From Globodera rostochiensis (lineage: Eukaryota > Nematoda > Chromadorea > Rhabditida > Heteroderidae), in assembly GCA_018350325.1 (NCBI GenBank), contig JAEVLN010000003.1:2651214-2715213 (forward strand): 64,000 bases of DNA, given 5' to 3'. Position 1 is the stretch's first letter. Each line of letters begins with the position of its first letter. The position numbers were made by a program, and so were the translations under genes. The notes under the pieces were generated by a model. That model saw only the letters and a program-made list of their open reading frames with translations, had not been told where the DNA came from and searched no databases. Below, in pieces: positions 10,474 to 22,683 of this stretch.

Positions 10474-11940
10474 ATGAGTTCAGCAGAAACAGCAGCAGCA
10501 GCAACATTAGCCGATCGGCACAGTGCCGGCCGGCATTCACACGGAGAGGCAAAAGCATTTGGTGGCAGAGGGGCAAAGGCAGCAGCGGAAGTGCCATTGG
10601 AAGGGCATGAGAGAAGCACGTGCACAACATCTTCGTCGTCCACTCTGTCATCGTCGTCGTCGTCTTCTTCATCGTGTTCTTCCGCTTCGACGCCCTCCTC
10701 CACCTCCTCATCCTTCTCCTCCTCCAACATCAGCAGAAATTCGTCCGCCTGTCCGTGCGGCTTCATTCTGCCGCCCCAATTTCAGCTTTTCCTTCTGCTG
10801 CTGGTGTGCCCTTTTCAGCCGTCCATCTGCAGGTACTGCTCCACCTTCTCCCTTCCCTTTCTTTTCTATTCTTCAATTACTTCCCCTCTTCCAGTGGAGT
10901 TCCCCAAAGGCGTTCATCACCATCATCCCATTCGGTGTACAACGGAGAATTGCTGACTCTACGGGAAGAGTGCTATCACCGGTACGCGAACACGGACCAT
11001 CACTCGTCGTTGCTTCATTGGCTCCATTGGAAGAACTCCTCGCACTACTCGCCAATCTCGCCCTCCTATCAGCAGGCGCTGCTTAAACTTCGGGTGGGAG
11101 ATTTTTTTTTGCTTTGATTTGGCTTTGTCAGACCACAAATTGCCATCGGGGGAGTTTTGGGATTTGCTAATAATTCCGAATCAAAAAAAAAATTCCCTCC
11201 CGCCTCCCTTAAGGCGCAGGAACTGTCGCACGGTCTACAGGTGACCTCGGGAGCATCAAGCTGCAACTCGCGCAAAATGAAGGTGGCTCGGAATGCCGAT
11301 CACATTGACCTTCCAAAATTGTTTTTAAAGGTGATCAGTGCCAGCACTCCTCTCAGGGAAAGGGCGCTGTGCCAGTTCGAGTACGTCCTCAACTACAAGC
11401 CAAATGTTGGTTCCACTCCGCCTCTTGTAGTTGCACACCCAAATTCCCGCCCTTTTAGAGAATTCCATCCACATTCACTGAAGTCAAATGTTCATGTCCT
11501 CGCCCGTCCATCCGGATGGTCGGCAATCGGATGTTCGAATGCGAGCCCTTACGCTACCAAGTCCGTGTGCTGTTGTTCGACCCGCAGTAAGAATTTTGCA
11601 TTTTGTCCAACGACGGCAATAATCCGACCCCCCCCCCCCCCCCCCTCCCCCTAAAGGTGTTCAACGTACGCGGAGCACACCGAAACAATTGCACTGGCCT
11701 GTGTGCCCGTAATGCAGGTGGTTGGCATTATACCCCAATTTGGCCAGGCCAAAATCAATGGGTTGATCGGGAAGGGCCAGTTTTGGGATCTTACCCCTCG
11801 GGGGATTGGAGTCGAACCAAGACAAAACCAGACTTGAACTTGACTTCCACCTGCAGGCGAACACGAATGCCGAAGGGGACAGCGACGAGGACATTGCCAT
11901 CCCAGTGCCAGCGGAACAGCCCGACTTTGTGCCGACATGA
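10474..11940 (+). CDS. ilc-17.1: Interleukin-17-like cytokine
   Basis: Six exons (10474-10832, 10895-11093, 11220-11405, 11459-11586, 11657-11717, 11857-11940) join in phase to a 338-residue protein. Residues 1-100 are Ala/Ser-rich. A 17-residue hydrophobic segment (about 103-119) could act as a signal anchor. The C-terminal half carries the IL-17 signature: [19 protein letters not shown] (Cys 237), a CSC pair at 259/261, [16 protein letters not shown] with Cys 276, then Cys 292 and the ALACVP ending with Cys 306. The N..R.P spacing and paired cysteines are those of the IL-17 cystine-knot fold. In C. elegans the family member ILC-17.1 signals through ILCR receptors and modulates neurons. The symbol is by similarity. 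The Ser-rich leader before the hydrophobic segment is odd, and a different first exon is possible. Confidence 0.82.
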
Positions 11941-12734
11941 CAATTGGGCAACACGGCCGAGAGAAGTAAACGCGACGCGCGCAAAAATGGCGTCCAGTCT
12001 CGAGGAAGAAACTGATCGACCAGCCGACCAAACAATTCGTTATTTTTTAATCACTCAGCTGATCTCTTCACTCCTTTCCGCCACATTTTGGAGCAGTTCT
12101 TCTTCCTTTCACACTGTTCTCACATTTTCTTTTCCCTACTCACCACTCTCTTCTCCCATTCGGGCGATCTCGCGCACAGTTCACAGTCACAACATATTCA
12201 ACAAATTAAACTATTATTCATCATTTGTCAGGAAAGAGAAGCCGCAGCTGTTTATAAAGGCAAATGCTTAACACAGAAAATCCCGGCAATTTTGAATTTT
12301 CTGAACCGGATTTGGGCGAGCTGTCTGGACCAAAACCCCCCAGGCCTCCTGGCTGATTCTTCAAGGTCGAGTTCAAAAAAAAGAGGCAGAGCAGACAGAG
12401 AAGAATCCAAAGTTCATCAACAAAACGCTATTCGGGAAAGTAAAATGTGTAAATGTGTACAGGCCGTAAAAATGTATGCATCTTGTCAACCCCCTCCGGC
12501 GCTGTCGTCTTTTTCATTCATCCTCGTCCCCTTCTCCGCTTTGTTGACAATGGTTTCGCTTCGTCCATCGCTTTATCCGTTTCCAACGAAGTCCGGCCCT
12601 AAACATGGGGACAAATTTCATCAAACCCAAAGGCCACAGAGTCCACTGCCACCCATTTTCCTCAAAAAATGTGTGAAATCTGGTGCTTGATGATGGCCAC
12701 CAAAAGAATCCGAGTGTCGCCCGGCCCAAACTAC
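11941..12734. other. Intergenic, between convergent genes
   Basis: This holds the 3' flanks of the IL-17-like gene (plus strand) and of the ADA2 gene (minus strand). I see no exon with supporting splice signals; open frames here are compositional. Confidence 0.5.
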
Positions 12735-15700
12735 TCACTTCTTCTGCTCGATGTTGTCCGACTTCTTCAGCTTTCTCCTCTTCGACCATTGGAAGGGCGT
12801 CGAGTCGACTTTCAGACGGCCTAAAATTGCCATTTTAACCAAAAGTATGGCACGGCACGACAAAGTCCGTCACGCCTCACCTCTGAGTTTGCTGACTCCC
12901 TCCCGTTGCAATTCTTTCAACTCGTCAATTTGCTCTACCAAATTTTCCATTTCTAAATGCACAAAAATATAATAAGACCGACGACGAAACCCACACTTTG
13001 TGAAATCGGTTTATTTTCATTAAACTAAATTAATATAACAAAATTTGCCTCCCCCTCTTCAGACCTCCAAAGTTTTTTGCCAGTTGATTAATCGTCTCCT
13101 GAATTTGATTTTCTAACAAAATATAAACAAAATGTGCACAACGCATTTAGGCCAATACTTTGTCTCCAATTTGTCTCAACTGCGCGAACAAAGCGCGAAA
13201 CGAATTTTCCGCGGCTTTTGAAGTGAAGAAACGACCTGAACATATGCCAATTATTGCTTTAAACCCAAAAAAATGCTTTCAATTCACCTTCAAAAATGGC
13301 GTACTTTCCCTTTTCGCATATATTTGTCTAAAAATTGTATTCATTTTGATGTTATTTTAATAAAGTGTAAGCCTTACCTTTACAATGTTTAAGTACTCGT
13401 TGATCAAATTGTGTTCACGGATTATTGCCTTCTTCGTTGCACGGATTCGCATCAGCCGATTGTACCGATTGAAGCGGGCGTAAATTACCTCTGACAATGG
13501 AATGAAATATTTTACATGGAGCTAGAAACAAATTAAGAGTCTCTGCTGATCATTTTAAATAACATGATCAGTGATCAGAAAAACTGGCAAAAATTCAATT
13601 TGAAAATATTCGAACGGGCGGTGGCGCAATCGAAGCCCGGGTAGGCTGAAGAATGAAGAATTGGACCCGGGTGTGCGCGTCGCTTTTCCAATCTCCCATG
13701 CCTTATAGCGCCGTACCCTCCCTCCCCCCCCCCGGGGGCTTCGGAGAAAATTTTGAGCAAAATACGCGTGGTAAGAATGTTCACTTCAACTCGAACTAAA
13801 CTACTGACCATCGAGGAACCTGTCCACTTCGCCCAAATCGGCCCCTTCTCGCGGGAAAACAATTCTGCTAACCAGCTGTTCGGCATCGTTTTTGTATTCC
13901 TGCAAAGCAACAAAAAAAAAAGAGTATTATTATTATTATATTAAACGGAACAAAACTGAACGCTTGACGAACATTTTCAAACTCGTCACGAAACGGCATA
14001 TATGTGAGCAGTTGGAGGTCCTCTTCGTCAAATTTGGCCACCGTTTGGGGGTTCGTCAACGGCACTTTGGCATTGTAAAAATATGGGCTACAGGAAGCGG
14101 AGGCGTAAAGTTCGGCCAACTTCTCGTCACCACACAGCAGCTGATCACCACCACCACCGCCGCCGCCGCCGCCATTATCGCATGAAACTAAAATTGGGGA
14201 TAAAAAAATGTGTGCACCAAAAAAATAATAATAGAAAAAAAACATCTCAAACTTTTGCCAAAAACGACGGCTATTTATGGAAACATTTTGTTGCCTATTG
14301 TCTAATCAGCAACAACAACAAAATTATGCATTAATTTGGTTCAAAATGGCTGAAACTCCGCTCGTTGAATGGTTTCAATTGAAGTAATGCAATTTTAATA
14401 AACTTTAATCATTCAAAACTACTTTTTGCCCATTTGAACTGATTAGGCAGTCTCACCGCGATCACATTTGCCGCTGCTCTCCGAGTTGATCGCTTCCGAC
14501 AGCTCAAGCGATGTTTTCCGTTGGCCACGAAATGCTTCGGCGGCGGCCACATTCTTCGCCACTGCCAGCAAATGTTCTTTTCGCGAAGCCTTAAAAGAGA
14601 ACGGCCAATAAAAAAAAACGTCCAAAAAACTCCTCCAACCCGTCGACTTTCGGTCGAATTCGAAGACTCCCCAACAGAGCGAGCGGACATTCGACGCTCG
14701 CCAATTCCCACGGCGTCGGAGGAGGAACATGTCGGCTTCGAAATGGCACTGTCACTGTCTGATTCATCCTGCCAAAATAAATTGGAAGAAATGAGCAAAA
14801 ATGTTAATTGCGGGAGATGAACCGTACTGCTGCTGAACGCAGTCGCGGGCTTCGCGCGAGATAATCCTATTTTTTGAACATTTCTACTTACTACACGACT
14901 CGTTTTATTGTCGTCTTGCCCCGGGGAGGAGTTTTGCTTAAATTCCCTGTTCAAAGCTGCTGAAAACGAACATGTACACCACCAACAAATCACGGAAAGC
15001 CGATCAACCGGAAATACAAAAAGTCTGATCACCTCTTCGTCAAAAAACGCGGCTTTCCGCTTGCGGACGGGCGCCAATAAGCACAGCTCATTCGAAGAGG
15101 CGACGACGTCCTCCGTCGAAGAAATCTCTTCCTGCTTTAACTGAAACAATTCAAATTTAATGATCTAATTAAAGCTAAGAAGCACAGAGATATTTAAAGT
15201 TTTGCGAACAATTTCAGAATTACGATTTATTTTTAGTGCAAAAACGCGCTAAACTCCGTCCGCCCGTCCAAAATGAAATAAATACCTCGACGACATTTCG
15301 GCATCCGTTGCAATTCAACTCTAAATGGAACAGCCTCCATTAGGCCCAATCAACAAACGCCATTAAGCCTCACCATTCAAACGGTCATCCGTAACATTGG
15401 GGTCTTCCCAGGTGTACACAACGCCACTAAAATTCCGTTTAAAACATTTATATTTGTGAGATTTGGTGCACAATTTTCTTAAAAAATTAATTTAATTTTT
15501 CTGGGTACCCTTTTGCCATCACATGATTACTGTTTCATCAGCCCTATATATATTTTTTTCGCTTTATTTTACCGCTTTTTATTCGCCAACACACATTGGC
15601 CGATTTCATTGCGCAAGAAACAGCGGTCCAAACGCTCAAGAGCGTCCATCAGTGACTTTGTTTTGCCCAAATCTTGGCTCAGATCTGACCACTGGTCCAA

Positions 15701-16411
15701 ATGCGCTCGAATGAGCGCGTTCAGCAAATGAATGTCCTCCTGGGCGCCCCACGCGTACAAATCGTTGTCAAAAAAGTTGGGGCCAATGTTATCGACAAAC
15801 ACGTGTCGATGGCCACGCTTGTGCGGAGGAGACTCAACGCCTAGCCGAAGACACTAAAAAAATGAAAAAAATTGAATTTTTTATTGGCTTTTATAGTCAA
15901 AAGCAATTGGCAATCCTAAAGAATGGGGATCCCCTAATCCATTTTGTGTTATTTAAGTTGAAAATCTATATCCGAGGATTTTATTTTTTTGAAAAAAAAA
16001 AATCGGAATCCCCATTTTTTTAGGATTGCCCAGCAAGCAATTCACCTCTATGCAAATCAACACTTCCGCCTGCCTGCAATCCAAACATTTTGCGTAGGTT
16101 GACAGCGGCTCAAAATCTTCTAGACAAAATGCGCATGCTTTCTGGTCGGCTTCGGACAGTGCCGGGAGTGTTTGCTAACAAAAACAATTAACTTTTTGAA
16201 CAATGTTGCTCCGAGCTGACCTCACGCTTCATTTCATACCATGTAGACAAAGTGATCGGTTCCAGAGGGATTTTCACTTGTGAAATTTTAGGAATAGAAG
16301 AGCCCTGAACTTTTAATGGTTTAAAAAAATAAACAAAAAATATGTACAACAACAACAACAAAAATTATACGCATCGGTGCCCACCTGTAGTTTAGACTCG
16401 GTGCTTTGCAT
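12735..16411 (-). CDS. Transcriptional adaptor ADA2 (TADA2) of SAGA-type histone acetyltransferase complexes
   Basis: Reading leftward from ATG at 16411, exons encode a ZZ-type zinc finger (CAFCLEDF...CLDC...CIEC...HKRGHRH; about 16165-15800), then a SANT/Myb domain (WGAQEDIHLLNALI...WSDLSQDL, about 15770-15600). A Ser-rich linker follows, then the ADA2 box (DEEDLQLLTYMPFRDEFENE YKNDAEQLVSRI; about 14040-13815) and VIYARFNRYNRLMRIRATKK (13494-13376). The C-terminal helices end in a basic tail, ...SDNIEQKK-stop, at 12735. Order and content match ADA2, which couples Gcn5/PCAF to nucleosomes in the nucleus. The exon between 13376 and 13090 is less certain in frame. One intron carries a MITE. It is downstream of, and on the same strand as, the PA28-gamma gene. 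Confidence 0.85.
15910..16031. mobile_element. Small palindromic MITE in an ADA2 intron
   Basis: The ends GGCAATCCTAAAgAATGGGGAT and its approximate reverse complement (ATCCCCATTTTTTTAGGATTGCC) face each other across about 120 bp. A related end (ggattgcc, gggatcccc) occurs near 17290. A clean target duplication is not visible. Confidence 0.65.
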
Positions 16412-17416
16412 TAATTGACGAGCTTTTCATGGCTTGCTTAGGAATGCCAAGATTTTCAAAATTTGATGGCTATTAAACATGCTAATTTTGCAGCATGCAA
16501 AACTAACTTTTTTGTGGTTCGTTCTTTAGAGAGCGATGGATGAAATCGATAGATAGATGCTTTGATGAAGGGGGGGGGGATTGAATGGAAAAATGGATGA
16601 GGAGAAGAAGAATGACAACGGTGAATGAAGGAAGGAAGGAAGAGAGGAAGGAGGAGGAGAGGATGGAAGAAAGTGGAAGGGAGGAAGGGGTGGACGATGG
16701 GTGGGTGAGGGTGGCAAAGCAGGGCACGCGGGAAGGGCATCCATCGCTCTCCCTTCCCCATTCCCCCCCCCCTCTCTTGTGCACTTATTTTGCGCACCGA
16801 ACTACATACCTAAACCATACGAAAGAAATCAGCACAAGCTCTGACTATGAGTGCAGCAGCACTCACCACAAAACACAAGTCGTCGCCAATCAATGCAATG
16901 GCACCAAGTCAAGTCTACAAATTTACGGGATATATCCGAGTGCCAAATAAATCTCCTGAAATCCGACAACATTTCAACCATTTTGAATGAGGGTATATGG
17001 GGGGGGGGGAGGGGGTAGCTTTTGCGGACTTTTTTGAATCAGTTTTAATTCGGGAGCCGCGGGAGAAGGGTCACGCTCCCGTTCATTTTGGCTTGGCTCA
17101 AGGAAAAAAACTTTTTCCCGCTCCCGGAAATATTCCTTGGCGAAATGTATTCAAAAAATTTAAAAAAAACTATTTTTGGTCAAATTTCATCACATGGAGG
17201 TCAGGTTCGCATTCTACGTCCCAGAACAGCCCTAAAAACTATTTTCTAACGACTTTATAAAATGTTTTCATTTTTGAAAAAAAATTTGGGATCCCCAATC
17301 TGCAGGATTGCCATTTAAACATCTTTTTTAAAAATATTTTTTTACTGTCCATAAGATGCTCTATACAATAAAACAATCACCCGCTTATGTATCCCATCGT
17401 TTCTCATCAAATTCAA
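16412..17416. other. Intergenic with GA-rich tract
   Basis: The region between the PA28-gamma and ADA2 genes includes a purine-rich run of 'ggaagga/agaggagg' at about 16570-16720 and poly-G runs. A partial MITE end lies near 17290. No gene is supported. Confidence 0.5.
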
Positions 17417-18778
17417 TCAGTACATCATGTTTTCCGCGTGAGAAGTGCGCGGCTTCTTGATCTTGTCAATGTTCTTCATCAGCAGGTCGTACAGCCTCGC
17501 AAAATGGTTGCGCATTTCAATGATGACCAATCTGATGTTGATGAACGCTTTCTGAAATTCACATTTTCTACAACAACAAAAAGAACAAAACAGCAACAAA
17601 CCTCATCCGTGTCGAGCATTGCGCGTCTGAAAATGAATGAAATAATAAACTCACTCCCTAATTTTTTTTGTTGGTAAAAAAAATTGCCCAGAAATTTTTC
17701 TTTTCGCTTGGCCACAACAAAAACCTGTAGTCTTCGACGTGCGGATACTTTGCAATCTTTGTCGCAATTCGAGCCCTCGACGCGAAATATCTGCTTATCT
17801 GTTACACAAAATATTGTAATTTAATGAAAATTTGTGTCAAAGCCAAGCGGTGTCACCATCCCCACGACTGACCTGGCTAATAAAACCGGCCACCTCCGCT
17901 TCGACGTTGCGAGTTTCGTTCAAGCACTCTTCCTGAATTGGCAATTTTTAATCTGTCAAAAAAACTCCTCGTTACCTGAATGGACACACCGAAATTGTTG
18001 CCGTCCTGAAATTTTTTAATTTTTTTTGATAAATTTAAAAAGAATCACCGGACCTCAATTTTCGGGATCAGAAACTGAATCCAGACTTTGACCCTGAAAT
18101 GGCCAATTTGAATGAATTTCGATCGATGTGTTTAGCAAAAAAAGGAGCAACTTGTTCACGTCTTCAATCGCCTCATCTAAAATTGCACAATTTTAAACAA
18201 AAAAAAGAAGCAAAAGTAAATAAATGAGCACAAGAAAAGAAAAAAAAACAATTCTTACGAAGCAACGGGCGAAGTTCATCGATCAGTTCGGCCAATTTTT
18301 CGTTGCATTTCACCGAGCCTTTGGCAAATGCGTAAATTGGCACTCCGTCGTTAATTTTCTCTCCGGTTGGCGCTGGCAAACTAAAAAAGGAATTTCTTTT
18401 AGGGGTTTTTTTTTGTCTCGGATTTCGTCTTACATATCGTTGACATCTGTTAACGCTGTGACCTCAACGAGACGATCGTACTGGTATTTGGGGTTTTTGA
18501 GCAGTTCGTTGAACTCGATGACTTTTGAGGGGAATCTGAATGCAAAAATAGGGAAATGATACACAAAAAGTTACGCACTTTTCCTCAACAATTGCTTCAG
18601 CTTCCTGAAACAAAGTTCATTTATCGATACAAAAATGCATTTTCGGCATTACAGTACCTTAAGCAGCTCATTTTTATATTCTTCGATCTGCAAAAAAAAA
18701 AAAGGAAAGAAATTTAAATTAAAACCCCCAAACAAAAAAAAAGACCTTTTTGTTCGATGCTTTTTTGCTGGTGCTCAT
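17417..18778 (-). CDS. psme-3: Proteasome activator PA28-gamma (REG-gamma) subunit
   Basis: About a dozen small exons run from MSTSKKASNKK at 18778 to ...KPRTSHAENMMY-stop at 17417. The blocks are, in order: KNELLKEAEAIVEEKFPSKV; EFNELLKNPKYQYD; GVPIYAFAKGSVKCNEKLAE; the activation-loop region VKVWIQFLIPKIEDGNNFGV SIQEE; ISRYFASRARIATKIAKYPH VEDYR; and RAMLDTDEKAFINIRLVIIE MRNHFARLYDLLMKNIDKI. They align along the whole length of PA28-gamma, a nuclear heptameric cap of the 20S proteasome that stimulates ATP- and ubiquitin-independent peptide cleavage. The insert between helices 1 and 2 is short, as expected for gamma rather than alpha/beta. All exon joins checked have GT-AG ends. C. elegans has a single gene, psme-3. 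Confidence 0.88.
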
Positions 18779-18984
18779 TTTTAGAAATCCACGACCTTTT
18801 AATAATTATGAATGCTAAAGAATTAGAAAATCAGGAGGAAAATACTGAGAGAATCTGCAGATAACCAAATTCTGATGCAATAAAAGCTTCAACACCGTAG
18901 CGCACTCCAAATTTAATATATTTACAAAATAAATGACAAATTGTTAAGAGGGATTTGTCGACGGTCTCAAATGGTAGTCCTTGA

Positions 18985-19225
18985 AAAAGAATCTGGGAAG
19001 CCAATTTTCTTTCGTTTGGAGTTTGGAGCATTTTGAAAAAATTTGGTTTGAAAAATTTAAACGTTTTTGACTATAACTCATGAAAAAACGTATCAATCAA
19101 AAAATTGATGTACCTATTAATGGATGCATTATATTGTTTTCTAGGGAAATGAAAATTTGAAACGAATCGTCGCATGTAGCGGGAATTAGTCGCATCGGAA
19201 GTACGGGATGCTTTTTTATTGACAT
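18985..19225. repeat. Interior fragment of the ACTATGGG-ended element
   Basis: The motif series 'tttgaaaaatttaaacgtttttgactata', 'ttgttttctaggga', 'gaagtgcgggatgcttttttattga' recurs in the same order inside the complete element at 44023-44567. Ends are not preserved here. Confidence 0.65.
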
Positions 19226-19436
19226 TTAATAGTTTTGATGGGTAAAAAGCCAACTCGCTACTTCCGTTTGGATGGATGCTCCTTTTTATGAAGTCGTGAA
19301 CAAGATTGTTGGTTGTTTTGAGATCGTAAAATTGAATTTAAGTTCCATTTCGCCAATTTCGAACTCCCCGATTGGACACTTTTTTACGATTTTTTAAAAT
19401 TTGATGTAAATTCCGCTTTTTTAGGCAAAACATTTT

Positions 19437-20431
19437 ATGCCGAATAGTAAAAAGGAGGCGAACTCGTCGCCAACATGCTGTTGTGGCCTGGTCCAACTCA
19501 ATCGTGTTGCAATTGCATTGGCCGTCTTTGAATTTGTCGTTTTCTCTTTGCAGGTGGGCCAAACATTTTTGACTTAGCATTAAAATTTTGATTTAAAAAA
19601 ACGCTTCTTCCACAGCTTATCTTCTACGTCATGGACTTGTGCAACAATGACGACGAATTTGTGCCCGAATCGGTCTGTTCCGACGCCGCCGCCGCCTCCG
19701 CAGTGCCAACCATTCTCACAATCATTTCACTGTGCTTGGCCATGACAGCTGCCGTTCTTTTGCTGTTGGGTGTTCTGTTCCGAGCGCCATATTTGCTCGT
19801 GCCACATTTGCTTATGCAGGTGCTGTGTGGAGAGAGTGCATTTTTGGCTCGACAAAATGCCATTTAAAAATAATTTATTTTTTTAAACAGGTTGCCTTAA
19901 TGATCGCCTCAGTGGTGCTAATTGTATATTTGTGTAACTGGTGGTTGGACGGCATTAAAATTGGCGTCAGTGCCGCCGCTATTGAACATTCCGAGAATGG
20001 GTATCAGGGTAAGCATTTTTTTCAACAATTAATTATAAATATAATATTATATTCAAATGCTTTTTTCAGGACTTCTCACTGCCAAAAACCGTCCGTCAAT
20101 TACGGCCAAATTCACAATTGACGCATTGAGCACCATCGTTCTGTTTCTTATCATTTTGAATGGCCTGTTTTATGGCATTCAGGTGGGTGGGTTGTTGGGT
20201 TTTGATTTCGCATAATTATTAATATTAATATATTTAATTAAAAAGATTTGGCTTTTCCACGCCATCATCACTGTTTTTCGTGGACTGCTTGAACAGTCGA
20301 AGAAGGACATCGTACCGCCAAAGAACACAGTTCCCCCCAGCACGCTAACCCAATTTAAATTCAAAATGAGCGATTGTCCCGGACAAGCAATTCCTTATTT
20401 TGTTCCAGATGTAAACTTTGTTTACTTCTAA
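19437..20431 (+). CDS. Four-pass membrane protein, LAPTM-like topology
   Basis: Five exons (19437-19553, 19616-19819, 19891-20008, 20070-20182, 20246-20431) join in phase. The start MPNSKKEANSSPTCCCGLVQ is followed by a first membrane segment (RVAIALAVFEFVVFSL). Then comes a luminal/extracellular loop with two cysteines. Further segments are ILTIISLCLAMTAAVLLLLG, VALMIASVVLIVYLCNWW and IDALSTIVLFLIILNGLFYG. The cytosolic tail is about 60 residues and ends DVNFVYF. Size and topology resemble LAPTM-like or other nematode four-helix proteins, but I cannot assign a family by motif. The closing YF-rich tail could hold a sorting signal. It converges on the RUN-domain gene, 269 bp away. Confidence 0.75.
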
Positions 20432-20699
20432 TCTGTTGTTATGTATTTATTACAATATACGTGTACATTTATGTGATATAATATAAACTGATAGTTTAAT
20501 GAATTTATTTATCGGTGTAATAATGGACAAAAAAGATTTGTAAATTTAAAAAAAAAAAGGATTTTATTTGGGCTTTTCAAATTATTTTTTTTTTAATTTT
20601 ACTGTTTAAAATGTCAGGTTTATTTATTTATTTCAGCACCGATTTTCCAAAACAATAAAATGATAAATGTGTGTAAAAAAGGAAAGAATTAGAAAATGT

Positions 20700-21581
20700 T
20701 CACAAATCCCAGCTGAAGAGATGATGTTTGATCAACATGTCCTGGACCCCATCCCTTAGCATCGTCCCATTAGCCCCGCTCATCTCCGTCGGCGTCGTCC
20801 TCCCGCTTTTCGTCCCCGCTTCTTTCTCAATGCAAAGTTTGGCCATCCCCGCTGCTGCACTCCGGGCCAATTCTTCTGCGCTGACCAGCTCCGAGTTGAC
20901 GTCCAGGCTGAACGCAAACTGAGCGAGCAGTTTAAGTTCACAGCATATCTAAAAAATGAGTCAGAGAAAGGCAATGGGCTGAATTTGTGCGGACAAAATG
21001 ACTAATCTGTTGTGCGGCGGGTGAACGAATGAAAGACCAGGAACGGAAGTGTCGTTGTCGGAGTACGTCTTGCCCATAATGAAGGCAGAAGATGTTGAAC
21101 CACAAGTGAAGACACTTTTGTTAAGACGGAACGAAATGAGCACAAATAGAAGAAAACCCCTCGAACAAGAGGAGTGAGGCTTTATAATGCGAATCCAGGG
21201 AAACGTTTAACGGGAACAAATGCCAAAAAAAGTCCGGCATCCGGAATTCCGGCTTCCAAAAAATGTCCGGGCATCCGGTTACACATCCCTGCCGTGTACC
21301 ACCTGCTCATTCAGTCCAAAGGCCACCAGCGAGCGCAATTTGGCATCTGCCGGAGCATTCGCAGCGGCGTGAGAGCGATGAATTGTGCGGATGGCCAAAT
21401 GGAGCAATTCTTCGGGGCCCAACACGCGCACATCCTGGTCAAGACAGAACGTGTTGCACAGCGTCAGTTTGGAGTTGCCGCCGCCGCCTGCCGTTTTGCA
21501 GAAAGTGCCGCCGACGCCGCCATTGGCGGTTGGGATGATGGAGCGGGAAAGCGCCTCTTCAGCGGACAATTAACGGGTTGA
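20700..21581 (-). CDS. RUN-domain protein (RUSC/UNC-14-like), C-terminal part
   Basis: Antisense exons 21581-21303, 21114-21007 and about 20950-20700 encode a RUN domain: ELLHLAIRTIHRSHA...LVAFGLNEQ, then CLHLWFNIFCLHYG...FRSWSFIRSPAAQQ, then ICCELKLLAQFAFSLD...GVQDMLIKHHLFSWDL-stop. The blocks NEQ.LHLWF, CEL..L.QFAFSLD and GVQDML.KHHLFSWD are typical of RUSC and UNC-14 RUN domains, which link small GTPases and kinesin cargo in neurons. The first intron is canonical and holds a MITE remnant. The second would start with AT instead of GT. N-terminal exons were not found upstream in the repeat-rich 21.6-22.6 kb, so the model is partial. Confidence 0.72.
21226..21291. mobile_element. Degenerate copy of the ~75-bp CCGGTTACA hAT MITE
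   Basis: The right half is intact (GGCATCCGGTTACACATCCCTG) and the middle repeats 'tccggaattccgg'. The left CAGGGATG end is lost. Full-length relatives are at 50416-50487 and 63016-63097. Confidence 0.6.
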
Positions 21582-22683
21582 GTAAGCAATTGGCATGTAA
21601 TGACAAAAAACCTTCGAGGGGGCCTAGCTCGAAAATTTCCAAAAATTTTCACGCATACTAATATGAAAAGCTCTACAATAATGGACGGAGATCGCTAAGC
21701 GCTGTAGGCAAAGCAAAAAAAGTTAGGACAAAAAACGAAAATCGACCCTCCGACCCAGCAAATTTCTGCCATTTTTACAGACCAGGGGTTTGCTCCGATC
21801 AAAAAGTGATTGCTTACAAATACAAATATTACGGCACAAAATTCCGACAATTGTTCGGTTAGATTAATGATTTTTTATTTTTCTGTCGGTTCGCTAATTA
21901 AGAAGAAAAAAGATTTTTAAATTCAATTTTTAAAAAATTAAATAATAATTTTTAACGCAATATAAATGTTTATTTTCGCTAAAGCATTTTCCGTATTTAT
22001 GGCATTTTTGTAAAGAAATTTGGGGAAAAATGCCGGGTAGACAAAATGCTAAAAAGCGAAATGATAAAAAATAAATCGCAAAAAAACGTACTAAGTATGT
22101 ATAAAAACATGAAAATTTGGTCGCCCTTGTTATGTTATACGGTAGTGTGTGAACATTTATTGATTGATTGCAACAAATCAGAACGGAGAGAGAAACGAGC
22201 GTAAAAGAAAATAGTTCACAATTTTTTTCTTTTCCTTTACTCTTTTACTCCCCATCGAAAAATAATGAGGAAAATTTTCTTACATTATACAATATAAGAA
22301 CACGACGCGCGTCTGATTCCGTGCGATTCGCTCGCCGGCGCCGTTTCCCGTCCCGCCAAGCGGTCCTTTTTTACTTTTTTATTTAAAAACAAACCATTGT
22401 TAATTTGAAAGCGCGAATCAAATACACTTTTTTTGGGCAACTTCCCAAAATTATGGCAAATATGGAAATATAGAAAAAATGTCGTTTACCGGTGTAAAAT
22501 GTTTTCGGTCAAATCATATAACGCACGAAACTGCAAAAATTTTTGTGCGGAAAGCACTTTGAAGCAAGTTATGAGCCCGGGACTGAAGTGTCTTTTTCAG
22601 TGGGGACTCAGTTGTCCACGGATTAAAAATAAGGGGAAATTTATGCTCCGTCATCGAATGCTCACTGTTGGCGGGCGGTACCC
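21582..22683. other. Intergenic, AT-rich
   Basis: No exon is supported. At 22560-22620 lies a segment ('gagcccgggactgaagtgtc...gactcagttgtccacgg') that recurs inverted at 32488-32556, marking another dispersed repeat family. Confidence 0.5.

Noticed and set aside
11801..11835. tRNA-like B box (minus strand GGTTCGACTCC)
   Set aside because: The T arm does not pair properly and there is no A box at the right distance; it falls within the last intron of the IL-17-like gene.
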